From: an uncultured Spartobacteria bacterium
GTDB lineage: Bacteria > Verrucomicrobiota > Verrucomicrobiia > Chthoniobacterales > JAATET01
Assembly: GCA_938011325.1 (NCBI GenBank)
Contig: CALLUD010000027.1
Coordinates: forward strand, 1 to 28,642
Length of the DNA stretch: 28,642 nucleotides
Direction of reading: 5' to 3'
The notes under the pieces are model-generated. The model did no database searches and was not told the origin of the DNA. It saw nothing but the letters and a program-made list of their open reading frames with translations. The position numbers and the translations under genes were made by a program. Within the stretch, counting starts at the first letter, position 1. The number at the start of each line of letters is the position of its first letter. Shown in pieces: positions 8,193 through 16,575 of this stretch.

Positions 8193-10025
8193 CTAGTTAT
8201 CCTTCGTCGGGTGCAGCCTTGCGGAGGGCACGACTTCGCGGAGCTGGCTGTCGCTCGACCATTCGAGACGCGTGCTCGCTCCGCCGTCGTTTTCGAAATA
8301 TTCGTAAACGATCGGATATCGCTTGCCGGCCTCCAGCGCGATCGTGCCGGTCGGCGTCTCATCGTGGGCGTCGGTCCACTCGTCGATCACGGTCTTGCCG
8401 TCGATGATGAGCCGGCGGCCGTTGTCGGACTTCGCGTAGAACGTGTAGGTCTCGGAATAGAGCGGCTCGATGAAGCCCTCCCAGCGCACGGAGAAGGTGT
8501 CGGGCTCGATCAGCGGATCCGGTGAGCCTTCGCCCCAGTTGAACGCAATTTCCGGATCGAGGCGCTTCAGCTTCTCGTTCTTCAGGTCCTTGTCGTCGAA
8601 ATACGTGCCGATCAATCCGCGCAGCCCCATCTCCGCGTCGCGCACCGCGGCATAGTCGAACGCCACCTCGCCGTTGTCGCCCTCCTCGTTGCGGAAGCCG
8701 ATCTGGTTCTTCCCGGCCTTCAGCGCGACGTTCTCTCCGTGGAGCATCCACACGTCCCAGCTCGTCGTGCGATGGAACCGGGAGCGCTTGATCTTCTCGC
8801 CATTCACGTAAAGCGTGAGCGTTCCAAAATCGGGCGGATACGCCGTGGGAAAGGACTTCTGCTCGTCATTGATCTTCACGCCATTCGAGTAGCGGAAGAC
8901 AATGCGATAAACACCGTCCTTCGGCACCTGAACCTCAAACGCGGCCCTGGCGCCCTTTTTCTCGAAGCCGTCCACATAGCCGGTGCCGCTGTAGTTCTTG
9001 TATTTCGATGCCTTCGCCGCTCCGCCGGCCACCTGCCAGTTTTCCGCAGGATACATCTCCCCAAGCCCGGGATCGCCCGAAGGGTTCTTGATAAACTCGC
9101 CGGGACCGGGCGGCGTGCCGAAGACCGGCGTGCCGTCTGGGTTGAACGTGAACTGCTTGATGTTCGCCGCGCGGATTCCGTTGTCGTCCGCCGGGAAAAT
9201 CTTCGAGTGATACATCGTCCAGAACTGCGTCCCGTCGGGGGAGGTCGTGAAGCTCGCGCGCGCCGGCCCCCACACGTCGTTCGTCGATTTCAAAAGCGTT
9301 CCGAGATATCTCCATGCGCCCTGCTCGTCGATGGGCCCTTTCGCAGGGTCATACATCATCGCGGTAAGCCGATAGTCCTTCGATGCGAATGCGCCCTCGG
9401 ACCCGGTCATGATCAATTTGCCGTCATGAACGATCGCGCGCGGTCCCTCCGCATGGAGGATGGTCTCCTTGCGATGCGCGGTGATCCTGGTCGGGCTGTC
9501 CATCGGCGCCATCACGGCGTTGCGAATGACCGGGTCCGCCAGCGAGCCCCAGAATGCGTAGAGCTGCCCGTCCCATTCTACGGTCGTAAAATCGTTCGCC
9601 TGCGCGTTGCCCCGCTCGTCGCCGGTAAAGAGAACGCCCTTGCACACGAAGCCGTCGAGCGGATCGGAGGTGTTCGACTCCAGCACGACCGCCATGTGCT
9701 TCCAGTCGTATTCCCGCGTGTCGCCGCAGAAGTAAACATACCACTTCCCGTTCCGGAAAAAGAGCTCGGGCGCGAACACACGGTTGAAGTCGCCTTCGCC
9801 GTCCCACACCTTCACCTTCTCGCCCCGCTCCACGAGCGTCTTCGACTTCGACACATAGACCGCTTTCGGATCGAGCGGACCGGACGTGCAGACGTAGTAA
9901 TAGCCGTCGTGAAAGACCACCCACGGGTCCTCCGCCTGATAAAGCGGATCAGTAAACTCGGTCTGGCGCTCGGCGCGGGCCAGGGTGATCAACGACAACG
10001 TCAGCAGCAGAAGGGCTCTTTTCAT
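8193..10025 (-). CDS. Secreted GH43-family glycoside hydrolase with CBM and PA14 domains
   Basis: A 610-aa exported enzyme. Residues 1-18 are the signal peptide (ARA|ERQ). Residues about 22-315 form a GH43-type five-bladed propeller with the expected acidic residues: Asp33 in AEDPWVV as likely general base, Asp145 in ANDFTTVEWDG as likely pKa modulator, and Glu193 in HAEGPRAI as likely acid. GH43 enzymes mainly cleave arabinose or xylose linkages in plant polysaccharides; the exact substrate cannot be read here. Residues about 325-465 resemble a CBM6/CBM35 beta-sandwich (YPAENWQVAGG; VPKDGVYRIVFRYSNG), and about 470-605 match PA14 (GLIGTYFDDKDL; WEGFIEPLYSETYTFYAKSD), both probable carbohydrate binders. 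The frame opens at 10139, but the ATG at 10025 begins the signal peptide. A GH78 rhamnosidase lies nearby, suggesting pectin use. Confidence 0.88.
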   Translation of the reverse strand: MKRALLLLTLSLITLARAERQTEFTDPLYQAEDPWVVFHDGYYYVCTSGPLDPKAVYVSKSKTLVERGEKVKVWDGEGDFNRVFAPELFFRNGKWYVYFCGDTREYDWKHMAVVLESNTSDPLDGFVCKGVLFTGDERGNAQANDFTTVEWDGQLYAFWGSLADPVIRNAVMAPMDSPTRITAHRKETILHAEGPRAIVHDGKLIMTGSEGAFASKDYRLTAMMYDPAKGPIDEQGAWRYLGTLLKSTNDVWGPARASFTTSPDGTQFWTMYHSKIFPADDNGIRAANIKQFTFNPDGTPVFGTPPGPGEFIKNPSGDPGLGEMYPAENWQVAGGAAKASKYKNYSGTGYVDGFEKKGARAAFEVQVPKDGVYRIVFRYSNGVKINDEQKSFPTAYPPDFGTLTLYVNGEKIKRSRFHRTTSWDVWMLHGENVALKAGKNQIGFRNEEGDNGEVAFDYAAVRDAEMGLRGLIGTYFDDKDLKNEKLKRLDPEIAFNWGEGSPDPLIEPDTFSVRWEGFIEPLYSETYTFYAKSDNGRRLIIDGKTVIDEWTDAHDETPTGTIALEAGKRYPIVYEYFENDGGASTRLEWSSDSQLREVVPSARLHPTKDN

Positions 10026-10260
10026 CAATACAAGGGGATTGGCGCGAAAGCAGCGCGTGAGCCGGAGTGAAACGCGACCTACTTGCTTTGAGAAGGAAAA
10101 TCGGCCCAAGCCCGGCGCAACGTCATGAAGCGACATCACTGACGGATTGAACGCCCCGAACGCGCGGAACGTGAGCGCGCCTTACTGGATTTTCCCTCAT
10201 TTTTTCTGTCCGGATTGCCCGGCTTCATTCGTCGTTCCCTTGAATCCAAACTCGAAACTC
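10026..10260. other. Divergent intergenic region
   Basis: About 235 bases separate the divergent starts of the GH43 and VOC genes, so promoters for both should lie here. I see no convincing -35/-10 pair or operator. The frame open from 10147 is an unsupported extension of the VOC gene. Confidence 0.4.
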
Positions 10261-10740
10261 ATGAGCACCAACACCGAAACCTCGAAAGTCCAGGCAGTCC
10301 CCGAAGGCATGCACACCGTCACTCCGCACCTCGTGATCGGAGGCGCGGCTGAAGCCATTGATTTTTACGTGAAGGCATTCGGCGCGAAGGAAATCGGCCG
10401 GGTGCCCGCACCCGATGGCCGCATCATGCACGCCGCGATCCAGATCGGCGATTCGCAGATCTATCTTCACGACGAATATCCGGAATACGGCTCGCTCGGG
10501 CCGAAGGCTCGCGGCGGATCCTCGGTAACCATTCACCTGCAGGTCGAGAACGCGGACGCCCTCTTCGAGCAGGCTGTCGCCGCCGGCTGCACCGTGAAAA
10601 TGCCGCTGGCCGACATGTTCTGGGGCGACCGCTACGGCAACCTCGAGGATCCCTGGGGGCACAGCTGGTCCATCGCCACGCACATCCGCGACGTGAGCCC
10701 CGAGGAATTGATGGAGGCCGCTAAGAAGGCCTGCGAATAG
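10261..10740 (+). CDS. VOC-family (glyoxalase/PhnB-like) protein
   Basis: A 159-aa protein of the vicinal oxygen chelate superfamily. It starts its paired beta-alpha-beta fold at VTPHLVIGGAAEAIDFYVKAF (20-40) and ends with WGDRYGNLEDPWGHSWSI (121-138), the hallmark of the PhnB/YdeT-like branch. Members include metal-dependent dioxygenases, isomerases and antibiotic-binding proteins, as well as many of unknown substrate. The ATG at 10261 is chosen rather than the in-frame ATG at 10147, because the fold begins shortly after it and the extension has no family character. It is a single-gene unit facing away from GH43 and converging on the DUF4256 gene, and is probably a cytoplasmic small-molecule enzyme. 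Substrate unknown. Confidence 0.85.
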   Translation: MSTNTETSKVQAVPEGMHTVTPHLVIGGAAEAIDFYVKAFGAKEIGRVPAPDGRIMHAAIQIGDSQIYLHDEYPEYGSLGPKARGGSSVTIHLQVENADALFEQAVAAGCTVKMPLADMFWGDRYGNLEDPWGHSWSIATHIRDVSPEELMEAAKKACE

Positions 10741-10753
10741 ACTGCTTCATGGC

Positions 10754-10784
10754 GCCTGCCCGGTGGAAAAATCCCCGGGCGGGC
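10754..10784. terminator. Possible bidirectional hairpin between convergent genes
   Basis: GCCTGCCCGG and CCGGGCGGGC pair over 10 bases with one G-T wobble around an 11-base A-rich loop. It fills the 50-base gap between the convergent VOC and DUF4256 stop codons, where a shared terminator would be expected. Neither side has a T run, so efficiency is uncertain. Confidence 0.4.
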
Positions 10785-10790
10785 ATCGCA

Positions 10791-11348
10791 CTACACGCGC
10801 AGCGAACCGCGGAAACCCCGGATCGCGTAGTAGGATTGCGCACCATTGTGGCCGGTGAAAACCCGGCCGTAACGCTTCTCGCAATACAGCGCACCGCCCT
10901 TCTCGCGAATCTCCGCGGGCGTTTTCACCCAGCTCGACGTCTTGCGGTCAAACTCGCCGAGTTTCTGCAATCCCGCGTATTCCTCCTCGGTCAGCAGTTC
11001 GATGCCCATCTCCGCCGCCATGTCCATTGCGGTGGTTTTCGGCCGGTGCTCCTTGCGCGATTCCCATCCCTCGCGGTCGTAGCAAACGCTCACCCGGCCT
11101 TTCGGAGTCTCGGGCGAACAATCGAAAAACAGAATCTCGCCGGTCCGCTTGTCCCTGCCAACGACATCGGGCTCCCCGCCCGTTCGTTCCATTTGCGCGA
11201 GTGACCAAAGCTTCGCGGGACTGGCCTCGAGCCGGGCCTGCACATCCGCCCATTTCACCCCCTTGTGTCGCGGCATGTTTGCCTCAAAACGGGCCTTCAA
11301 CGTCTCGAGCAGTTTTACCCTCTCCCCGGCTGCCAACTCCTTCTTCAT
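10791..11348 (-). CDS. DUF4256 family protein
   Basis: A 185-aa cytoplasmic protein that I recognise as the DUF4256 family by its overall pattern: RVKLLETLKARFEANM near the N-terminus, LEASPAKLWSLAQMERTGGEPDVV, then FFDCSPETPKGR, CYDREGWESRK and a C-terminal TGHNGAQSYYAIRGFRG. The family is widespread and no function is established to my knowledge. There is no signal peptide or membrane segment. It follows the luciferase-like oxidoreductase on the same strand after only 33 bases, so the two may be co-transcribed. The family assignment is from memory of its consensus; no catalytic motif can be named. Confidence 0.8.
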   Translation of the reverse strand: MKKELAAGERVKLLETLKARFEANMPRHKGVKWADVQARLEASPAKLWSLAQMERTGGEPDVVGRDKRTGEILFFDCSPETPKGRVSVCYDREGWESRKEHRPKTTAMDMAAEMGIELLTEEEYAGLQKLGEFDRKTSSWVKTPAEIREKGGALYCEKRYGRVFTGHNGAQSYYAIRGFRGSLRV

Positions 11349-11381
11349 GCGCTCTCGATATCCTGCTTGTCCGCAAGCAAG

Positions 11382-12410
11382 TCACGCGCCGCTTCGCAAC
11401 GCAGGCGCAACTTTTTCTCCCAGCAACCGGATCGCCGGAATCATTGCCTCGTGCGACAGACCCGCCACGCTCATCTGGAACGTGATCCGCGACAAACCAC
11501 CCAGCACGCGGTGAAACCCGAGCGCCTTCTCGATGACCGTTTCCGGTGAACCCACCAGCAGCGCACCTGCCGCGGAGCGGCCCGCCTCGAATTGCTCCCA
11601 TGTCGTCGGCGGCCATCCGCGCTCGCGACCGATCTTCGTGAACATTCGCTGGTAACCCGGGAAAAATTCCTCCGCCGCCCGTTCGTCCGTCTCCGCCACG
11701 TGGCCGAGAAAATGCACGCCGACCTTCAGCGAGTCCGGCGCGTGCCCCGCCTCTGCGCCCGCCTCGCGATACAGGTCGATGAGCGGCCGAAACCTCGCCG
11801 GCTGCCCGCCAATGATGGCCACCATCAGCGGCAGACCCAGTGCACCCGCCCGCGCGAACGACTGCGGCGTGCCGCCGACGCCAACCCACACCGGCAGGGG
11901 ATTCTGCACCGGGCGCGGCGTCACGCGCTGACGCTCGAGCGCGGGTCGATGCCGGCCGGACCAGGTGATTTCGGGCTGCTCGCGCAGCTTGAGGAGCAGG
12001 TCGAGCTTTTCGGTAAAGAGCGAGTCGTAGTCCTCGAACCGCATGCCAAAGAGCGGATACGCCTCGCCGAACGATCCCCGCCCCACCACGAGATCCGCGC
12101 GGCCATTCGACACGAGATCGAGCGTCGCAAATTCCTGAAACACGCGCACGGGATCCGCCGCACTCAGCACCGTCACCGCACTCGCAAGGCGGATCCTTTT
12201 TGTGCGCGCCGCCGCGGCGGCCAGCAGCACGGCCGGCGCGGAATCGAGAAACTCGCAGCGGTGGTGCTCGCCGATTCCGAAGACGTCGAGGCCGACCGCA
12301 TCAGCCGTCTCGATTTCCTCCAGCAGCGCTGCGATGCGTGCCGCCGCCTCCTCCGGCTTTGGGGCTCCCTCGAGATTTGTCGCCACAAAGCTGTCGATGC
12401 CGATCTCCAT
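11382..12410 (-). CDS. LLM-class (luciferase-like) flavin-dependent oxidoreductase
   Basis: A 342-aa TIM-barrel protein of the bacterial luciferase-like monooxygenase class. Typical features are the N-terminal MEIGIDSF strand, GLDVFGIGEHHR (about 40-51), RIRLASAVTVLSAADPVRV with FATLDLVSNGRADLVVGRGSF, and PLPVWVGVGGTPQSFARA in the second half. Family members use reduced FMN or F420 to oxidise small substrates; neither cofactor nor substrate can be decided from sequence alone. It lies 85 bases after the rhamnosidase and 33 before the DUF4256 gene on the same strand. The LuxE-like gene at 3891 is some 7 kb away and not in the same unit, so no luminescence system is inferred. Confidence 0.88.
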   Translation of the reverse strand: MEIGIDSFVATNLEGAPKPEEAAARIAALLEEIETADAVGLDVFGIGEHHRCEFLDSAPAVLLAAAAARTKRIRLASAVTVLSAADPVRVFQEFATLDLVSNGRADLVVGRGSFGEAYPLFGMRFEDYDSLFTEKLDLLLKLREQPEITWSGRHRPALERQRVTPRPVQNPLPVWVGVGGTPQSFARAGALGLPLMVAIIGGQPARFRPLIDLYREAGAEAGHAPDSLKVGVHFLGHVAETDERAAEEFFPGYQRMFTKIGRERGWPPTTWEQFEAGRSAAGALLVGSPETVIEKALGFHRVLGGLSRITFQMSVAGLSHEAMIPAIRLLGEKVAPALRSGA

Positions 12411-12495
12411 GGCACGATCATATAGCCATCGCTCGCGGCTGCGGCCATCCCGATCCGCCGCTCGCGGCTTTTACGCGGCAGGCTGTCCGTCCGAT

Positions 12496-14856
12496 TTACA
12501 ACTCGAAGGAATTGACGCCGGCCTTGAGCGGGTGCTCCCTCCCCTTCCAGACCAGCCGACCCGAAGTCTCCTCCGGAAGCGTGACGTTCACGTGCCACAC
12601 GCCGTCTTCGAGCGCATAGGCCACTTTCACGATGCCGGCCGGGTGCGGAATCTCACCGCTCGCCCTGGTTAACGAACCGAGATGCGGCTCCACGCGGATC
12701 TCGCGGAACCCCGGCGCGTCGGTATCCACACCGAGCACCGTGCGGAAGAACTCGATGTTCGGGCTGCTCCCCCACGCATGGCAATCGGAGCGCGCGTAAT
12801 CGATGTTCGAATCCTCCGCCCAGGTCGTGAGCCCCATCTCGAGATTCTTCCGCCAGATCTCGAGCCACTTCACGTAATCGTCTCCCAGGCCGGCCTTCAC
12901 GAGCGCCTGGTGGAGGTAATACTTGAAATAAATCGAGCACTGGCTGAGCGAGCCATCCTCGAGCATCCGCCGCGCGATCCCTTCGCGTTCCGCCTCGGGC
13001 GCAACTCCCGTCAAAATCGCGAGCGCATTCGCGTGCTGTGAGAACTTCGTCCGGTCGATCGTGTCGGCGTAGAGCTTGCGCTCCGGGTCCCAGTATTTTC
13101 GCTGGATCGTCTCCTTCAACTGCTTCGCCTTTTCCGCATAGAGGTCCGCGTAAAAAGGCAATCCCATTGCCGCCTCCATTTCGGCCTGCCACTGCAAGGC
13201 CCAGAGAAGCTGCAAATCGAGGATCGCCGAGCTTCCATCCCCGCCCCGGGGCGGCGCGCCGATCCACCATCCGTCGCCGCCGGACCAGTCGGCAAACGTC
13301 CAGTAGGGCACGTCTTTCAGCGAGCCGTCCGGCTGTTGATACTTCGCAAAGAAGTCCAGCACACCGCGCGCACCCGGGAGCTTCTCCGCCACGAAATCCT
13401 CATCGCCGCGATACATCCAGTAGTCGTGAAGCATGCCGACATACCACAGGGAGAATGGCGTGATGATCTGCACGCCGCGCGTCGGGTAACGGCTCAGCGT
13501 CAATCCGTCCGGTCGCCTCGAGTGGTCGATCAAATCGATCGCATGCCGTGCGAGCCGATCGTCGGTCGTGTTGTAATAGGAAATCATCGCCTGCACGCGC
13601 GTGTCGCCGATGTATTGGAGCTGCTCGTAGTAGGGGCAGTCCATGTAGGTCTCCCACGCGTTCAACAGTGCGGTCCGCCAGCCGACATCGAGGATCTCTT
13701 GAATCGCCGCATCGTCGGCTTCCAGTTTCGCCACCCGCTCGAAGGGATACGCGGTGAACATGCCGTAAAGCTCGTCGATCACCAGCGGGTCGTCCTTCGT
13801 GCGCACCGTGAGCTGGAGGTAGCGATAGGTGCGGAAGTTGAGAGACGTGAACGATTGATTCTCGCGACCGCTCGAGATGAGCGTGTCTTTCACGCCGAGA
13901 AAAATCTTCCCCTCCACTTCGTCGCGATTCTCCTTGCGCCAGCCGTGGTCGGTCTTCTCTTCGTAGAGTGATTCGGCATAGCTGAGGGAAATCTCGGCGT
14001 CCTTTCCACCGCTGAAGTTCAGGGTCACATAGGCGTTGGTCAGATACGTTTGATCGAGCAGAAACACCGCCTCCGTGTGCGGCGGAATCGTCGTTCCCCT
14101 TTCCGGGAAATCCTCCGGCGCAGTGACTCCCGTTGCCTTCCGAAGCTGCAGGCGCTTCTCCCGGGTCAGGACACGCGGAGGCAACGGCGACGGCACCAAC
14201 TGCCAGTCCCCGCCATCCCACGTGCCTTTCAAGCGGCCGTCGTCCACTTCGGCAGCCTCGGCCCAGCCACTGTCGTCGAAATCACGCGCGGCCCAGTCGC
14301 CCGCCACCGCGCGGTTCATATCCACCGACTCCCCTTTCACGGCGGCAAAGAAATATTCCGGCGCCGGTCCGTGTCCCTCCGCGCGCAGGCATTTCCAGCC
14401 CTTGTTGGTGTTCAACACCTCCACGGCCTCACCCGCCCCCTGAACAATGAATGCCGTCCGCCGCGAAATCTGCGCCTCCGGACGATGGCGCCCTTCGTTG
14501 AAGACCAGCGCCGCCACTGTGTTTTTGCCCTCCGTGAGCCACGGCGCGAGATCGACCGTTTCGTAGTTCCAATAGGAAAGATCCCCACGTGCCGGTCCGA
14601 GCGAAACGAGCTCGCCGTTCACGAAGAGTTTGTAGCGATTGTCCGCCGACACATGGACCGGGAACGTCTCCGGCTTCGACTCCAGATCGATGCTCTTTCG
14701 GAAATACTGAACGCTGTAATCCTGGCCGTCGTCGTTTGGCGCCGCGATCCACTTCGAGTTCCACGGCCGTTGATCCGTCGTTGCGGAGTGCGCAAAGGCC
14801 GCGACTCCGCAAAAGAACAGGGCCGCCAGAAGGGGGACGGAAAACTTCATCTCCAT
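12496..14856 (-). CDS. Secreted GH78-type alpha-L-rhamnosidase
   Basis: A 786-aa exported enzyme expected to remove terminal alpha-L-rhamnose from pectin or plant glycosides. The signal peptide covers about residues 1-24 (AHS|ATT or FA|HS). N-terminal beta-sandwich domains (about 30-375) include YRYKLFVNGELVSLGPARGD-like carbohydrate-binding features. The alpha/alpha barrel spans about 376-720 and shows the family motifs CPYYEQLQYIGDTR (407-420), FADW (521-524), QHANALAIL (607-615), TWAED (678-682) and SDCHAWGSSP (690-699); Asp418 and Glu681 are candidate functional acids. A C-terminal beta domain ends the protein. Two in-frame ATGs two codons apart are possible starts. Length is within the usual GH78 range. 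Together with the GH43 enzyme it suggests use of rhamnose- and arabinose-bearing polysaccharides. Confidence 0.9.
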   Translation of the reverse strand: MEMKFSVPLLAALFFCGVAAFAHSATTDQRPWNSKWIAAPNDDGQDYSVQYFRKSIDLESKPETFPVHVSADNRYKLFVNGELVSLGPARGDLSYWNYETVDLAPWLTEGKNTVAALVFNEGRHRPEAQISRRTAFIVQGAGEAVEVLNTNKGWKCLRAEGHGPAPEYFFAAVKGESVDMNRAVAGDWAARDFDDSGWAEAAEVDDGRLKGTWDGGDWQLVPSPLPPRVLTREKRLQLRKATGVTAPEDFPERGTTIPPHTEAVFLLDQTYLTNAYVTLNFSGGKDAEISLSYAESLYEEKTDHGWRKENRDEVEGKIFLGVKDTLISSGRENQSFTSLNFRTYRYLQLTVRTKDDPLVIDELYGMFTAYPFERVAKLEADDAAIQEILDVGWRTALLNAWETYMDCPYYEQLQYIGDTRVQAMISYYNTTDDRLARHAIDLIDHSRRPDGLTLSRYPTRGVQIITPFSLWYVGMLHDYWMYRGDEDFVAEKLPGARGVLDFFAKYQQPDGSLKDVPYWTFADWSGGDGWWIGAPPRGGDGSSAILDLQLLWALQWQAEMEAAMGLPFYADLYAEKAKQLKETIQRKYWDPERKLYADTIDRTKFSQHANALAILTGVAPEAEREGIARRMLEDGSLSQCSIYFKYYLHQALVKAGLGDDYVKWLEIWRKNLEMGLTTWAEDSNIDYARSDCHAWGSSPNIEFFRTVLGVDTDAPGFREIRVEPHLGSLTRASGEIPHPAGIVKVAYALEDGVWHVNVTLPEETSGRLVWKGREHPLKAGVNSFEL

Positions 14857-14924
14857 GAATTAGTCGAATCCGACGGCCTTGGCCACCTGGAGCCATGGGC
14901 GAACATCCCACGGATTGCGACGGC

Positions 14925-15644
14925 TCAGGAGTCCTGTGGCCAGGCCGCACGTTGCGCATGCCAGGCATGCATCAGCCCAGCCTGATGGAAAACGTTCGCC
15001 TCGGCAAAACCGCCTTCCACGATCATTGCCGTCACTTCCGCGGCCGATCGCACCGCCACATCCCGCGCATAGGCCTCGCGCATTTTCTCGGCATGCTCGG
15101 CCGGAATTCCCCCTTCCTCGCGCATCAGCCGCAGCCAGTTATCGAGCTGCCATTGCCCCTGCCGCGTCGAGAGATCCGCCACCAGATCCGCAGTTACCAG
15201 TCTTCCACGTGAATCCAGCCGACTCGCAATCTCCCGGAAGAACGCCACCCGCTCCCGATAATCGAGCAGGAACTGCGAGACGAAGAACGACGTGGCCGCG
15301 TCAAACGGGGCCGCCGGAGGAAGAGTCTCCAGCCTTCCAACATGAAATTCACACCGGCCTGCAATGCCGGCCGCCTCCGCCTTGCGCCGGGCGACATCCA
15401 GCATCGCCGCAGAGGGATCGACCGCCACGAACCGCCATCCGGGAAATCGCGCTGCGAGCGTCAGCACTTCCGCCCCTGTCCCCGCGCCAACGCTGAGCAC
15501 GCGCGCCTCAGTTGGGAGATCGCTCAACACCGCCTTCACAAGCAGGTCGAGCGCTTCACGAAGCGGGGCCAGTTTGATGAAACGCTGGTCGTATTGCTCG
15601 GCTTGTTGTTCATCGAAAAACTCGGCGGGATCCTTGGTCGACAT
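14925..15644 (-). CDS. Class I SAM-dependent methyltransferase
   Basis: A 239-aa Rossmann-fold methyltransferase. Motif I is VLSVGAGTGAEVL (about 49-61). The acidic residue that would bind the SAM ribose is Asp in FVAVDPSAAML, and a motif IV-like segment reads FDAATSFFVSQFLLDY. The N-terminal FFDEQQAEQYDQRF resembles that of small cytoplasmic methyltransferases acting on metabolites or tRNA. The substrate cannot be named. It is the first gene of a minus-strand run ahead of the rhamnosidase (68-base gap), but the functions do not obviously connect. It diverges from the inositol-phosphatase-like gene across about 145 bases that must hold both promoters; I see no clear promoter there. Confidence 0.85.
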   Translation of the reverse strand: MSTKDPAEFFDEQQAEQYDQRFIKLAPLREALDLLVKAVLSDLPTEARVLSVGAGTGAEVLTLAARFPGWRFVAVDPSAAMLDVARRKAEAAGIAGRCEFHVGRLETLPPAAPFDAATSFFVSQFLLDYRERVAFFREIASRLDSRGRLVTADLVADLSTRQGQWQLDNWLRLMREEGGIPAEHAEKMREAYARDVAVRSAAEVTAMIVEGGFAEANVFHQAGLMHAWHAQRAAWPQDS

Positions 15645-15789
15645 TTGGCCACTCTAGCTGAGTCGTCCAACAACTGACCCAAATGCGATGCCCGCACCCC
15701 TCTCGAGGGTTCCCCGGCGCAGGAGGTCGGCGACCGTCGTTCCGGAATTTCATTTCGTCGGGAGGGTTGTTTTGCGATTCCTATCGCCC

Positions 15790-16545
15790 ATGTCCACGTC
15801 CAGTTACCTTCACCTGGCTCACGAAGCCGCACGGGCTGCCGGCGGATTGCTCCGCGCCAACTTCGGGCTCGCTCTTCAGGTCGACGAAAACCTCGCTCAC
15901 GACATCAAGCTCGAACTCGACAAACGCACGCAGACGCTCATCGAGTCGATGATCCTCGCCAGGCATCCCGATCACGGCATCTATGGCGAGGAGGGCATTC
16001 GCGGGGATGCGGACAGCGAGTATCAATGGATCATCGATCCCATCGACGGGACGGTGAACTTTTTCTACGGCATTGCGCATTTCGCGGTTTCCATCGCGCT
16101 GCGCCGCGCGGGCGAGATCCTTCTCGGAGTCATTTACGACCCGATGCGCGACGAACTCTGGTCCGTCGAGCGCGGCCATCCTGCAACGTTGAACGGCCTG
16201 CCCATCTCCGTGAGCGACCGCACGGAGCTGTCGGATGCCATCGTGTCGGTGGGAGTGTCGAAGACACTGGAATCCGTCGATGCCAGCCTCCCGCTCTTCA
16301 CGCGCATGGTCCGCTCCGCAAAAAAATGCCGCATGATGGGCTCCGCCTCGCTCGACATCGCCTACGTGGCCTGCGGACGACTCGACGCCTACATCGAGGG
16401 GCAGATCAGCCTGTGGGACATCGCCGCCGGCCTGCTGCTCGTGGAATCCGCAGGCGGAAAAATCGATCTCAAGCCTCACGCCACCCTGCCTGACAAGTAT
16501 GCGATCGTCGCCACGAGCGGGCGGATCGATTTTGGGGTTCAATAG
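15790..16545 (+). CDS. Inositol-monophosphatase family phosphatase
   Basis: A 251-aa Mg-dependent sugar-phosphate phosphatase (SuhB/IMPase/CysQ/FBPase superfamily). The metal site is intact: GEE (Glu67-Glu68), DPIDGTVNF (Asp83, Asp86) and LWDIAAGLLLVESAGG (Asp210). MMGSASLDIAYVACGRLDAY is the conserved segment before the last ligand. The physiological substrate could be inositol phosphate, fructose bisphosphate or PAP and cannot be chosen from sequence. The ATG at 15790 matches the usual N-terminus (LHLAHEAARAAGGLLRANF); the frame open from 15688 adds an Arg-rich stretch without family character. It is the first gene of the plus-strand run leading to ispF and cysS, 30 bases upstream of ispF. 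Confidence 0.9.
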   Translation: MSTSSYLHLAHEAARAAGGLLRANFGLALQVDENLAHDIKLELDKRTQTLIESMILARHPDHGIYGEEGIRGDADSEYQWIIDPIDGTVNFFYGIAHFAVSIALRRAGEILLGVIYDPMRDELWSVERGHPATLNGLPISVSDRTELSDAIVSVGVSKTLESVDASLPLFTRMVRSAKKCRMMGSASLDIAYVACGRLDAYIEGQISLWDIAAGLLLVESAGGKIDLKPHATLPDKYAIVATSGRIDFGVQ

Positions 16546-16557
16546 GCCCCGCGGCTT

Positions 16558-16572
16558 CGATAGGACCTATCG
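16558..16572. repeat. Palindrome over the ispF ribosome-binding region
   Basis: CGATAGG-A-CCTATCG is a perfect inverted repeat with a single central base, ending three bases before the ispF ATG. It includes AGGA (16562-16565), the only plausible ribosome contact. It could be an operator or a structure limiting translation initiation. Confidence 0.55.
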
Positions 16573-16575
16573 GTC

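Noticed and set aside
8739..10070. Long plus-strand open frame (443 codons)
   Set aside because: Antisense to the GH43 gene; Arg/His-rich translation without domains.
10147..10260. Longer N-terminus for the VOC protein
   Set aside because: The extension has no family features, and the fold begins shortly after the ATG at 10261.
3891..12410. A bioluminescence system (LuxE-like plus luciferase-like proteins)
   Set aside because: The two genes are over 6 kb apart on opposite strands, without luxC/D or paired luciferase subunits. Luciferase-like oxidoreductases are a broad class.
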